Shown: positions 1 to 5,351, counted from the first letter of the stretch. The stretch is DNA of 5,683 bases from Prevotellaceae bacterium (GCA_031257455.1 JAIROQ010000194.1:1-5683), one strand, 5' to 3'. The notes: generated from the letters alone by a model not told the origin. Translations and numbers: made by a program.

Positions 1-70
1 TTTCCGTCCAGTCGCTGCATGACTCGGCTGCCATCAGCAGCCCTGTTAACAGTAGTATTATCTTTTTCAT
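1..70 (-). CDS. N-terminus of a putative lipoprotein (partial, runs off the left edge)
   Basis: Read on the minus strand from ATG at 70, the first 23 codons give MKKIILLLTGLLMAAESC followed by SDWTE. This is a lipoprotein signal peptide: lysines at 2-3, a hydrophobic stretch at about 4-15, and Cys18 as the likely lipidation site. Glu at -2 is a poor match to the classical lipobox, but Bacteroidota lipoboxes are loose. An in-frame TAA lies two codons upstream (77-79), so this ATG is the earliest possible start. A mature end beginning CSDWTE is, from memory, common in Bacteroidales outer-membrane lipoproteins near SusC/SusD-type loci, including GH18-like and DUF1735-type proteins. That is a suggestion only, because the domain lies outside the window. 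No Shine-Dalgarno sequence is seen; the leader is A-rich, as is normal for the phylum. Confidence 0.7.
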   Translation of the reverse strand, partial: MKKIILLLTGLLMAAESCSDWTE

Positions 71-90
71 TGTTGTTTATTTGTTTATTT

Positions 91-211
91 GTTGAGTTGT
101 TGAACTGTTGAACTGTTGAACTGTTGAGTTGTTGAACTGTTGAACTGTTTATGGGCTGACGCCAACTCAACAGTTCAACAACTCAACAACTCAACAACTC
201 AACAACAACTC
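91..211. repeat. Satellite inverted repeat around a gggctgacgcc core
   Basis: The left arm (91-150) is built from gttgaact and gttgagtt words. The right arm (164-211) is built from their reverse complements, such as caactcaacaactc. Positions 122-143 pair perfectly with 167-188 over 22 bp, leaving a 23-nt loop that contains gggctgacgcc (153-163). The array ends about 20 bp before the start of the lipoprotein gene (minus strand, 70), so it lies in that gene's upstream region. The core recurs near 3201, 4571 and 5211 beside a different satellite. Confidence 0.85.
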
Positions 212-295
212 ATAACTCATGCGAATCAGCAGTAGAAAATGAATGATGATTTACGCAGTGCCTTTGTCCGTAGGATAAAATAGCAAGATTTAGAG

Positions 296-393
296 AAAGG
301 CAAAACAACCTTGCGGGACGTTTCCGCACCGTTGCGGAAAGGCAAAACAACCTTGCGAGACGTTTCCGCAACGTTGCGGAAAGGCAAAACACC
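296..393. repeat. 42-bp tandem repeat, about 2.3 copies, with palindromic centre
   Basis: Units begin with aaaggcaaaac at 296, 338 and 380, so the period is exactly 42 bp. Units one and two differ at only a few positions. Each carries a tttccgca...tgcggaaa palindrome. It is perfect over 20 bp in the second unit (363-382, tttccgcaacgttgcggaaa) and imperfect in the first (321-340). The third unit breaks off at aaaac and runs into the next inverted repeat. Because 42 is a multiple of 3, the minus strand reads as a 14-residue peptide repeat (FCLSAT.RKR). I take this as a by-product and not as a gene. Confidence 0.85.
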
Positions 394-448
394 CTTAGTA
401 GCGGAGAGCACACAACACCTTCATACCGCTTGTGCTACTAAGGGTGTT
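388..448. repeat. 15-bp inverted repeat with 31-nt loop
   Basis: Positions 388-402 (aacacccttagtagc) are the exact reverse complement of 434-448 (gctactaagggtgtt), separated by 31 nt. An alternative smaller pairing, agcaca with tgtgct, lies inside. No T-tract follows on either strand, so a classical intrinsic terminator is not supported. The element lies between the minus-strand exoribonuclease gene and the minus-strand lipoprotein gene, so it could act at the end of the first transcript or before the second. Confidence 0.8.
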
Positions 449-476
449 ATGAGGTATGATGTATGATGTATGAACG

Positions 477-501
477 TAGGGGCGTTGCGTGCAACGCCCT
501 A
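477..501. repeat. Palindromic repeat gggcgttgc-gt-gcaacgccc
   Basis: Positions 480-488 pair perfectly with 491-499 around a 2-nt centre. The stem extends to tag/cta (477-479 with 499-501) if one G is bulged. From memory, near-identical tagggGCGTTGCatGCAACGCCcta elements are dispersed in many bacterial genomes. Read on the minus strand it lies about 105 nt beyond the exoribonuclease stop codon and is a good candidate for the 3' end structure of that transcript, although it lacks a following U-tract. Confidence 0.75.
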
Positions 502-502
502 T

Positions 503-606
503 AATCAACAAATCAACACATCAACAAATCAACAAATCAACACATCAACAAATCAACACATCAACAAATCAACAAATCAACACATCAACACATCAACAAC
601 TCAACA
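503..606. repeat. 8-bp satellite atcaacaa/atcaacac, about 13 units
   Basis: The stretch is an unbroken array of period 8 in which units end in aa or ac in an irregular order, closing with a single caactcaaca variant. It ends at 606, directly against the complement of the exoribonuclease stop codon at 607-609, so that gene has essentially no unique 3' untranslated sequence. The plus strand reads as Asn/Gln/Thr/Ser-rich peptide (QINTSTN), which is a repeat artefact. Confidence 0.85.
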
Positions 607-2862
607 CTACCAGTCTATGGTATACAGTTTATCCGTTTTGGCCGTCCGTTTAGACCGTTTGCGGCCGGTAATCACAAAGTCCACGAGGGCGCGGCCGCTG
701 TCCACATGCGCCACGCGAACGGTCAGCCGGTGTCCTATCCGGTAAAAATTCCCTGTCGTCTTTCCCTGTATAATATACTGGTCGGCGTCCAGTTCATAGC
801 AGTCGTCAAGGAGGCTTTTCAGCATCACGCGGCCGCGAATGCCGGTATCGTCCAGCGTTACCGACAGTGTCGTGGGCGACACGTGCGTGATGATACCGTC
901 AAATTCCTGTCCCACTTTATCGCTTAAATATTCCGCCGCTTTTTGCCGCTCTATACAATCTTCCAGCGCTTTTGCTTTTTCACGCATGAAATTAAAATGC
1001 TGGCAGGCCGTTTCGTAATTGAAGATATTGGTACGCACGGAACGGTCAATAAATTCGCCGGTCAGCAACCGGTGCACGACTATGTCCATATAACGGCGGA
1101 TGGGCGAAGTAAAATGCGTGTAATGGTCAAACGACAAAGCGAAATGGCGGCGGGGTACAGGGCTGTACTTCCCGCATGCCATGGAACGTATGGACAGGTT
1201 TATGAAAAGCATTTCTTCCTGTTCCCCTTCGAGGCGGGACATAAAGTCGGAAATGCTTTTGGCAATCGTCCGGCTGGTGGTGCTGTTCGGTATGCTGTCG
1301 CCCCTGAGGGTATGGCCATAATTCATGGCGACCCGGCGCAATTCATCAAACATGTGTTTATTCGGCATCCCGTGCGTACGATATACGAACGGCATCCGTC
1401 TCCGGGCGGCTATCTCCGCCACGTTGCGGTTGGCGAGCAACATAAATTCTTCAATCAGCTTCATCGATTCAATGCGTTTGTGCGGCTTCACGCTAATGAC
1501 TTTGCCCATTTCGTCAAATTCAAAATGCAGTTCCGGGCGGTCGCTGAAAGTGATAGCGCCATCGGCATGGCGGGCTTTCCGCAGTTGCTGCGACAGCGCA
1601 TACAGCGTCCGCAGTTCCCCGTCAAATTCGCCGGACGCGCCGTCTATCAGTTGCTGCGCTTCATCGTAAGTAAACTGCCGTTGCGAGCGTATAATGGTTT
1701 TGGTAATTTTCCGGTGGATTACTTTTGCCTCGCTGTTTATTTCAAACAGTATGGAAAAGGCGAGCTTGTCCATCCCGGCAAACAGGGAACAGCCGTGCGT
1801 TACGGTATCCGGGAAGAGCGGCAATATCCGGTCGGGCAGGTACACGGAGGTAGTGTACTGGTATGCGCGTTTATCAAGCACAGAGCCGGGTTTTATGTAA
1901 TGCGTCACATCGGCGATATGGACGCCGATTTCCCAGTTTCCATTCTCCAGCGGGCGGATAGAAAGGGCGTCATCCACGTCTTTTGTGCCGTCCGGGTCGA
2001 CAGTGAATGTCGGCACGCCGCGCAGGTCAAGGCGGGTAGCCACGTCTGCCGGCATGATAGCAAACTTGATGGCTGCCGCCGCTTCTTCTTCTTCGGGACT
2101 GAAATCGGTCGGGAAATTATTCCGTTGCAGGAGCGTTTGTGTTTCCACGTACTCCGTATCGGTTTCGCCGAGTATCTTTATTACCTTGGCGGCGACAGTT
2201 TCTTCATGATGCCTCTGCGGCTGCAGTTCGACTATGACCCGGTCGCCGTCTTCGGCATTTTTGATGCAGGTCAACGGGACAACCACCGTCCGGAACAGTT
2301 CGCGGTTGATAGGGGTAAAATACGCCTTGTGCGCCAACACCTCGAGGTTGCCTACCAACCGGCGTTGGGCAAATTTGATGACGCTCACTACTTCTGCTTC
2401 TAAAAAGCCTTGCGCCTTCCGGCGGATTTTTACATTGACCGTATCGCCATGGGACGCCCCATGCAATTGTCCCGGAAAAATATACACCGGCAGTTTATAA
2501 TTACCGGAAATCAATGCCGGTTTGTCGGGCTGCGATAAATCCATTACGCCCGTGATACGGCGGTAATCGTGCAGGCTGAATTTTCCCGGATAGGGCTGTT
2601 CGATTTTTCCTTTCAGCAGAAGGTGGCGTATAGCCTCGTCAATGGCGCATTGACCGTCAATAGTGTCCATGCCCAAATCACGCGCCAGCTCGTAGGCGGT
2701 AAAATTCCTGTAAAAGCCGATTTCAAACACGCGCAACAGCCTTGCGGCAATGCGGCGTTCAAACCGGCGGGGAAACAGGAATTTTTTCCACCACGGGCGC
2801 GACGATGATTTGGATAAAAATGTTGAGAGGCTTCGTAAACCGTTGAAGGGTTTACCCGCCAT
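607..2862 (-). CDS. rnr: RNase R / RNase II-family 3'-5' exoribonuclease
   Basis: The 751-residue protein belongs to the family of cytoplasmic, processive 3'-5' exoribonucleases that release nucleoside monophosphates and degrade structured RNA. Domains run in order: a basic leader (1-38), a winged-helix domain (about 38-95), one or two OB-fold cold-shock domains (about 100-235), the RNB catalytic domain (about 280-600) and an S1 RNA-binding domain (about 648-732), with a basic tail. The metal-binding pattern DxxxxxDxDD is present as D289, D295, D297 and D298, matching D272/D278/D280/D281 of E. coli RNase R. EEFMLLANR (471-479) and HFTSPIRRY (583-591) are also in place. Several motifs depart from the usual Bacteroidota form: DVDD for DFDD, CSLFAGMDK where CSLRP.E.K is usual, and RRYMD for RRYPD. 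It could therefore be a divergent paralogue. The ATG at 2862 gives a family-like length. The gene stands alone, divergent from the hexokinase gene. Confidence 0.92.
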   Translation of the reverse strand: MAGKPFNGLRSLSTFLSKSSSRPWWKKFLFPRRFERRIAARLLRVFEIGFYRNFTAYELARDLGMDTIDGQCAIDEAIRHLLLKGKIEQPYPGKFSLHDYRRITGVMDLSQPDKPALISGNYKLPVYIFPGQLHGASHGDTVNVKIRRKAQGFLEAEVVSVIKFAQRRLVGNLEVLAHKAYFTPINRELFRTVVVPLTCIKNAEDGDRVIVELQPQRHHEETVAAKVIKILGETDTEYVETQTLLQRNNFPTDFSPEEEEAAAAIKFAIMPADVATRLDLRGVPTFTVDPDGTKDVDDALSIRPLENGNWEIGVHIADVTHYIKPGSVLDKRAYQYTTSVYLPDRILPLFPDTVTHGCSLFAGMDKLAFSILFEINSEAKVIHRKITKTIIRSQRQFTYDEAQQLIDGASGEFDGELRTLYALSQQLRKARHADGAITFSDRPELHFEFDEMGKVISVKPHKRIESMKLIEEFMLLANRNVAEIAARRRMPFVYRTHGMPNKHMFDELRRVAMNYGHTLRGDSIPNSTTSRTIAKSISDFMSRLEGEQEEMLFINLSIRSMACGKYSPVPRRHFALSFDHYTHFTSPIRRYMDIVVHRLLTGEFIDRSVRTNIFNYETACQHFNFMREKAKALEDCIERQKAAEYLSDKVGQEFDGIITHVSPTTLSVTLDDTGIRGRVMLKSLLDDCYELDADQYIIQGKTTGNFYRIGHRLTVRVAHVDSGRALVDFVITGRKRSKRTAKTDKLYTIDW

Positions 2863-2869
2863 CTGCTAC

Positions 2870-2965
2870 TTACTGCTCGTAAAGTAAGTATTTATGATTT
2901 CCTTTTGGAATAGTTCCGGGCGGCGGTATCGGCGCCCGTACGGGATAAAGAGATGAATGTTTCAT
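2870..2965 (-). other. Possible 31-codon leader ORF before the exoribonuclease gene
   Basis: On the minus strand an ATG at 2965 opens a 31-codon frame (MKHSSLYPVRAPIPPPG..., ending YEQ) closed by TAA at 2870-2872, 7 nt before the exoribonuclease ATG and in a different frame. Its start lies about 20-30 nt downstream of the predicted -7 element, and a Pro-rich run (APIPPPG) occurs mid-frame. I recognise no family. It may be a chance frame in the 5' leader. The spacing alone makes translational coupling conceivable. Confidence 0.2.
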
Positions 2966-2991
2966 ATTCGTTTGTGTTTGTTTGTTGGGTA

Positions 2992-3022
2992 CAAAGATGC
3001 AAAAATTTCCGGATATATGAAA
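2992..3022 (-). promoter_or_regulatory. Probable Bacteroidota-type promoter for the exoribonuclease gene
   Basis: On the minus strand, CATCTTTG (2992-2999) matches the -7 consensus TAnnTTTG at all but its first base. It is preceded, after 19 nt, by TTTC (3019-3022), close to the -33 consensus TTTG. Transcription would begin near 2985 and give a leader of about 120 nt before the ATG at 2862. Confidence 0.5.
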
Positions 3023-3049
3023 ATTTTTTTAGTGGCGACTGACGATATG

Positions 3050-3115
3050 CGATTTGCGACTTTTCGATGTTCGATATTCGACTTTTCGGTACTCGATTTG
3101 CGACTTTTCGATACT
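3050..3115. repeat. 22-bp tandem repeat, three copies
   Basis: Three units with consensus cgatttgcgacttttcgata plus a final ct start at 3050, 3072 and 3094, each exactly 22 bp apart and differing at a few positions. They lie just upstream of the predicted promoter of the exoribonuclease gene (minus strand) and share no obvious unit with the other satellites in the window. Confidence 0.75.
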
Positions 3116-3155
3116 TGACCCTGCATTTGTCGCCATTTTCCACTTTCCAGTAAGT

Positions 3156-3185
3156 CGTCATTGCGAACGAAGCGAAGCAATCCAG
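3156..3185. repeat. Widespread dispersed repeat of the CATTGCGAnCGAAGCGAAGCAATCC type
   Basis: The 30-bp stretch contains cattgcgaacgaagcgaa followed by gcaatccag. It carries the outer inverted repeat attgc/gcaat and the direct word gaacgaagcgaag. From memory, near-identical sequences occur as intergenic repeats in many unrelated bacterial genomes and are often mis-annotated as short proteins reading CFASFAMT on the opposite strand, which is what this copy encodes. Confidence 0.65.
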
Positions 3186-3200
3186 CATGAGGTATGAGTT

Positions 3201-3264
3201 GCTGACGCGCCAGCCCAATTAGTCACATTAGCACATTAGCACATTATCACATTAGCACATTAGC
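3201..3264. repeat. Core-plus-satellite module: gctgacgcgccagcccaatt + cacattag array
   Basis: A near-palindromic core (gctgacgcgccagc, 3201-3214) and ccaatt are followed by agtcacattag and then about five period-8 units of cacattag or cacattat (3223-3264). The array stops just before the -33 region of the hexokinase promoter. An inverted copy lies at the other end of the hexokinase gene (4521-4584). Confidence 0.85.
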
Positions 3265-3295
3265 ATTGTTATTTAAAAAAATAGTTGTAATTTTG
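3265..3295 (+). promoter_or_regulatory. Bacteroidota-type promoter for the hexokinase gene
   Basis: TAATTTTG (3288-3295) is a perfect TAnnTTTG -7 element. ATTG (3265-3268) is a 3-of-4 match to the TTTG -33 element, and the spacing is exactly 19 nt. The predicted start site near 3301-3303 gives an AT-rich leader of about 33 nt with no Shine-Dalgarno sequence. Confidence 0.8.
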
Positions 3296-3335
3296 TCCTG
3301 TAACTAATTTTTTAATAATCTAAAAAATACTCATT

Positions 3336-4523
3336 ATGGAAACAAAGAAATTGAAACAAATTGCCCAGGACCTGAAAGCGAAAATCGACACCGGCCTCCG
3401 GCAGGACGGTACGGAAATCCAATGCCTCCCGACCTATATCACGCCCAAGACGGCCGACATCAACGGGCAGGCGGTGGTGCTCGATTTGGGCGGCACGAAC
3501 TATCGCGTGGCGCGGGTGGATTTTGTGAAAGGGAAACCCGTTATTCATCCCGAAAATGGCTGGAAAAGGGATTTGTCGGAAATGAAAAACGAAGGATTTA
3601 CGGAACAGGACCTCTTCAAAGCGCAGGCCGACCCGATTGGGGAAATCAATATCAGCGAAAATATTCCTGTGGGCTATTGCTTTTCCTATCCGGCCGAGTC
3701 CCTGACCGATGGCGATGCGCGGCTGCTGCGCTGGACAAAAGGCGTGGACATTAAAGAAATGTTGGGCAAACCGGTAGGCAAGCCCCTGCTCGATTACCTG
3801 AAACATAAAAAGAACCTCGAATTTAGCGGTATCAAAGTGATTAACGACACGGTGGCAAGCCTCTTTGCCGGGCTGACCAAAAGCGGCTACGATGCGTACA
3901 TCGGCCTGATTGTCGGCACAGGCACGAATATGGCGGCTTTCATGCGGTCGGACAAAATCGGCAAATTAGACCCTGCCCGGCAAACCGGCGATTTCATTCC
4001 CGTCAACCTCGAATCGGGCAATTTCCACCCGCAGCACCTGACCGTATATGACGAAATCGTGGACGCCAATTCTGACAACAAAGGTGCGCAACGCTTCGAG
4101 AAAGCCATTTCGGGCATGTATCTGGGCGAAATTTTCAAGTCGGCTTTTCCGCTGGACGAGTTTGAAGAAAAATTCGATGCGCAGAAATTGACGACCATGC
4201 TGAGTTATCCGGCGGCTTACAAGGAAGAATATGTGAAAACGGCGCGCTGGCTTTATGAACGCTCGGCGCAGCTGGTGGCTGCTTCGCTGGCGGGGTTGCT
4301 CCTCGTGTTGCTCTCGCACGATGCATCCGTGAAGAAGGTACTCCTCACGGCCGAAGGCAGCCTCTTCTGGAGTCATAACCGGAACGGGAAAAACTATGCG
4401 GAAATGGTACTGGAAGCCCTCCACCACCTCCTCGCAGAATTTGGACACCCAACCGTAAAAGTAGAAATCCTCCAAATGGACAATGCCAATCTAATCGGCA
4501 CAGCTATTGCCGCACTGTCTTAA
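3336..4523 (+). CDS. Hexokinase, eukaryote-type (ATP-dependent glucose/hexose kinase)
   Basis: This 395-residue protein is a single-unit hexokinase of the family found in eukaryotes and in Bacteroides, and not a ROK-type glucokinase. It would phosphorylate glucose and related hexoses at C6 with ATP in the cytoplasm, feeding glycolysis. The family motifs appear in order: LPTYI (31-35); the phosphate-1 loop LDLGGTNYR (49-57); FSYPA (116-120); the sugar-binding WTKG (133-136); INDTVAS (169-175) with catalytic Asp171; GLIVGTGTN (190-198); NLESGNF (224-230) with Glu226; FEKAISGMYLGEI (254-266) with sugar-binding Glu255; and the phosphate-2 motif LLTAEGSLFW (336-345). Every expected catalytic residue is present. 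The ATG follows a strong promoter, and the gene starts at a normal distance before the first motif. It stands alone between inverted copies of an intergenic repeat, and its TAA stop is also the first three bases of the downstream satellite. Confidence 0.95.
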   Translation: METKKLKQIAQDLKAKIDTGLRQDGTEIQCLPTYITPKTADINGQAVVLDLGGTNYRVARVDFVKGKPVIHPENGWKRDLSEMKNEGFTEQDLFKAQADPIGEINISENIPVGYCFSYPAESLTDGDARLLRWTKGVDIKEMLGKPVGKPLLDYLKHKKNLEFSGIKVINDTVASLFAGLTKSGYDAYIGLIVGTGTNMAAFMRSDKIGKLDPARQTGDFIPVNLESGNFHPQHLTVYDEIVDANSDNKGAQRFEKAISGMYLGEIFKSAFPLDEFEEKFDAQKLTTMLSYPAAYKEEYVKTARWLYERSAQLVAASLAGLLLVLLSHDASVKKVLLTAEGSLFWSHNRNGKNYAEMVLEALHHLLAEFGHPTVKVEILQMDNANLIGTAIAALS

Positions 4524-4584
4524 TGTGACTAATGTGCTAATGTGACTAATGTGCTAATGTGACTAATTGGGCTGACGCGTCAGC
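4521..4584. repeat. Inverted core-plus-satellite module: taatgtgc array + gctgacgcgtcagc
   Basis: From the hexokinase stop codon (4521-4523) onward the sequence is taatgtga/ctaatgtg repeats, then ctaattgg, then the perfect 14-bp palindrome gctgacgcgtcagc (4571-4584). Read in reverse complement it matches the module at 3201-3264 almost base for base across core, ccaatt and the first satellite units. A short attagaaattagaaatcagaaatt run follows (4588-4611). Confidence 0.85.
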
Positions 4585-4613
4585 AAATTAGAAATTAGAA
4601 ATCAGAAATTTCG

Positions 4614-4621
4614 TATCTTTG
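4614..4621 (+). promoter_or_regulatory. -7 element for the toxin-antitoxin pair
   Basis: TATCTTTG is a perfect TAnnTTTG match 17 nt upstream of the antitoxin ATG at 4639. The position 19 nt further upstream (gaaa) does not match the TTTG -33 element. Transcription would begin near 4627, so the leader is only about a dozen nucleotides. Confidence 0.6.
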
Positions 4622-4638
4622 CGGGAAAATTGCATGCC

Positions 4639-4878
4639 ATGAATGTAACAACACAAAAACTGGACATTATCCATTGGGTAACGGAACTCACCGACCATGC
4701 CACACTGGGCTTACTTGGCAGTATTAAGGAACGCAGCACACGCAGGCAGGATTGGTGGAATACGTTATCGGTAGCCGAGCAGGCGTCTATAGAACAAGGG
4801 CTACTTGATGTGGCAGACGGCAATCTTACGCCTCATTCGGAAGTAAAAAAACGATATGAACACTGGCTTGACAATTGA
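4639..4878 (+). CDS. Antitoxin of a ParE/RelE-type toxin-antitoxin pair
   Basis: The 79-residue protein starts MNVTTQKLDIIHWV and ends in EVKKRYEHWLDN. The N-terminal half (about 1-30) is predicted helical. The second half, with DWWNTLSVAEQASIEQGLLD and HSEVKKRY, follows the pattern W..LS..E...IE.GL.D...G...PH.EV...Y..WL known from small antitoxins of the addiction-module component type, whose C-terminal part wraps the toxin. I assign the family from this pattern and from the overlapping toxin gene. The ATG at 4639 is preferred: an in-frame TTG at 4630 would add three residues, but it lies almost on the predicted transcription start. The gene looks intact, and its last 23 bases overlap the toxin gene in another frame. 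Confidence 0.7.
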   Translation: MNVTTQKLDIIHWVTELTDHATLGLLGSIKERSTRRQDWWNTLSVAEQASIEQGLLDVADGNLTPHSEVKKRYEHWLDN

Positions 4879-5065
4879 ATGGACTGCCGAAGCCCAAAGC
4901 AGGCTGAATGCTGTTTTTGATTATCTGGAAAATCATTGGACGCCTCGTGAAGTCAAAAAATTTGCCCAACGTTTAGAAGAGGCATTATCTCTCATTATAA
5001 AATTCCCGTTCATATATCCGGCAAGATTTAATAATCGGCAAAATCCTGCATCCCTCAACGTGTAA
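4856..5065 (+). CDS. ParE/RelE-type toxin, apparently shortened by an internal in-frame deletion
   Basis: The 69-residue product begins like a ParE/RelE-superfamily toxin: a first strand with IEWTAEA (7-13), then two helices spanning about 14-50 (VFDYLENHWTPREVKKF, LEEALSLIIKFPFIYPA). Known family members then continue for about 30 residues of antiparallel strands, carrying basic residues, before a closing FDxRQNP motif. Here RFNNRQNPASLNV (57-69) follows YPA (54-56) directly, so the start and the end are present and the middle is missing, with the frame kept. Full-length relatives are usually about 95-100 residues. The helices that bind the antitoxin remain, but the active sheet should not form, so I expect no toxicity. 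The ATG at 4856 lies inside the antitoxin gene; a TTG at 4868 is an alternative start. An assembly error at the junction is possible. Confidence 0.65.
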   Translation: MNTGLTIEWTAEAQSRLNAVFDYLENHWTPREVKKFAQRLEEALSLIIKFPFIYPARFNNRQNPASLNV

Positions 5066-5129
5066 CCCTGTTCGGACAAGGTTTTCCCCCAAAAAATTGA
5101 AAGTGGAAAGTTGAAAATGTTTTTTAGTT

Positions 5130-5262
5130 ATGAGTTATGAGGTATGAATTATGAGTCGCGACAAGCGCAAGTGGCGCAAGCCTAATTAGTCACATTAGCA
5201 CATTTTCTTCGGCGTCAGCCCAATTAGTCACATTAGCACATTAATCACATTAGCACATTAAT
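5130..5262. repeat. Repeat cluster: atgaggtatga words and two direct cacattag modules
   Basis: ttatgaggtatga (5135-5147) is identical to 447-459 and shares 11 bases with 3187-3197. After gcgcaag words (5165-5180), a module cctaattagtcacattagcacatt (5181-5204) is followed by a second, ggcgtcagcccaattagtca (5211-5230) with further cacatta units to 5262. Both point in the same direction as the 3201 module and opposite to the 4521 module. With the 4521 module they bracket the toxin-antitoxin pair. The rest of the gap between the toxin and SUI1 genes (5066-5376) shows no gene that I recognise. Confidence 0.75.
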
Positions 5263-5351
5263 TCCTAATTCTTGCAACCTGCACTTGAAATTACCCATTC
5301 TTGTCCATAGGGTATTGCTGTACTTAGCGCACTACGCTTAACTTTTTTTCG

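Noticed and set aside
210..413. Minus-strand frame with a 14-residue repeat (FCLSAT.RKR)
   Set aside because: It is a translation of the 42-bp tandem repeat. The period is divisible by three, so any frame stays open. No start context or homologue is recognised.
477..501. Intrinsic terminator of the exoribonuclease gene
   Set aside because: The stem is strong, but no T-tract follows it on the minus strand, so it is recorded as a palindromic repeat only.
503..606. Possible CRISPR array (also considered at 296-393 and 3223-3264)
   Set aside because: Repeats are contiguous, with periods of 8 or 42 bp and no unique spacers, and no cas genes are nearby.
470..745. Plus-strand frame rich in Asn, Gln, Thr and Ser
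   Set aside because: It is a translation of the 8-bp satellite followed by antisense exoribonuclease sequence.
943..2403. 486-codon open frame on the plus strand
   Set aside because: It lies wholly antisense to the exoribonuclease gene, whose domains and catalytic motifs are unmistakable. The product has no recognisable motifs, and the frame is open because of the codon use of the real gene.
2892..3218. 108-codon minus-strand frame upstream of the exoribonuclease gene
   Set aside because: It consists of the dispersed repeat (CFASFAMT), the 22-bp tandem repeat and leader sequence, with no protein-like composition of its own.
3312..3806. 164-codon minus-strand frame opposite the hexokinase gene, and similar ones at 3966-4475
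   Set aside because: They are shadows of the hexokinase reading frame, with no start context, no motifs and no promoter.
3201..4584. Composite transposon around the hexokinase gene
   Set aside because: There is no transposase, no clear terminal target duplication, and the inverted ends are largely satellite. Kept only as a finding about repeat arrangement.
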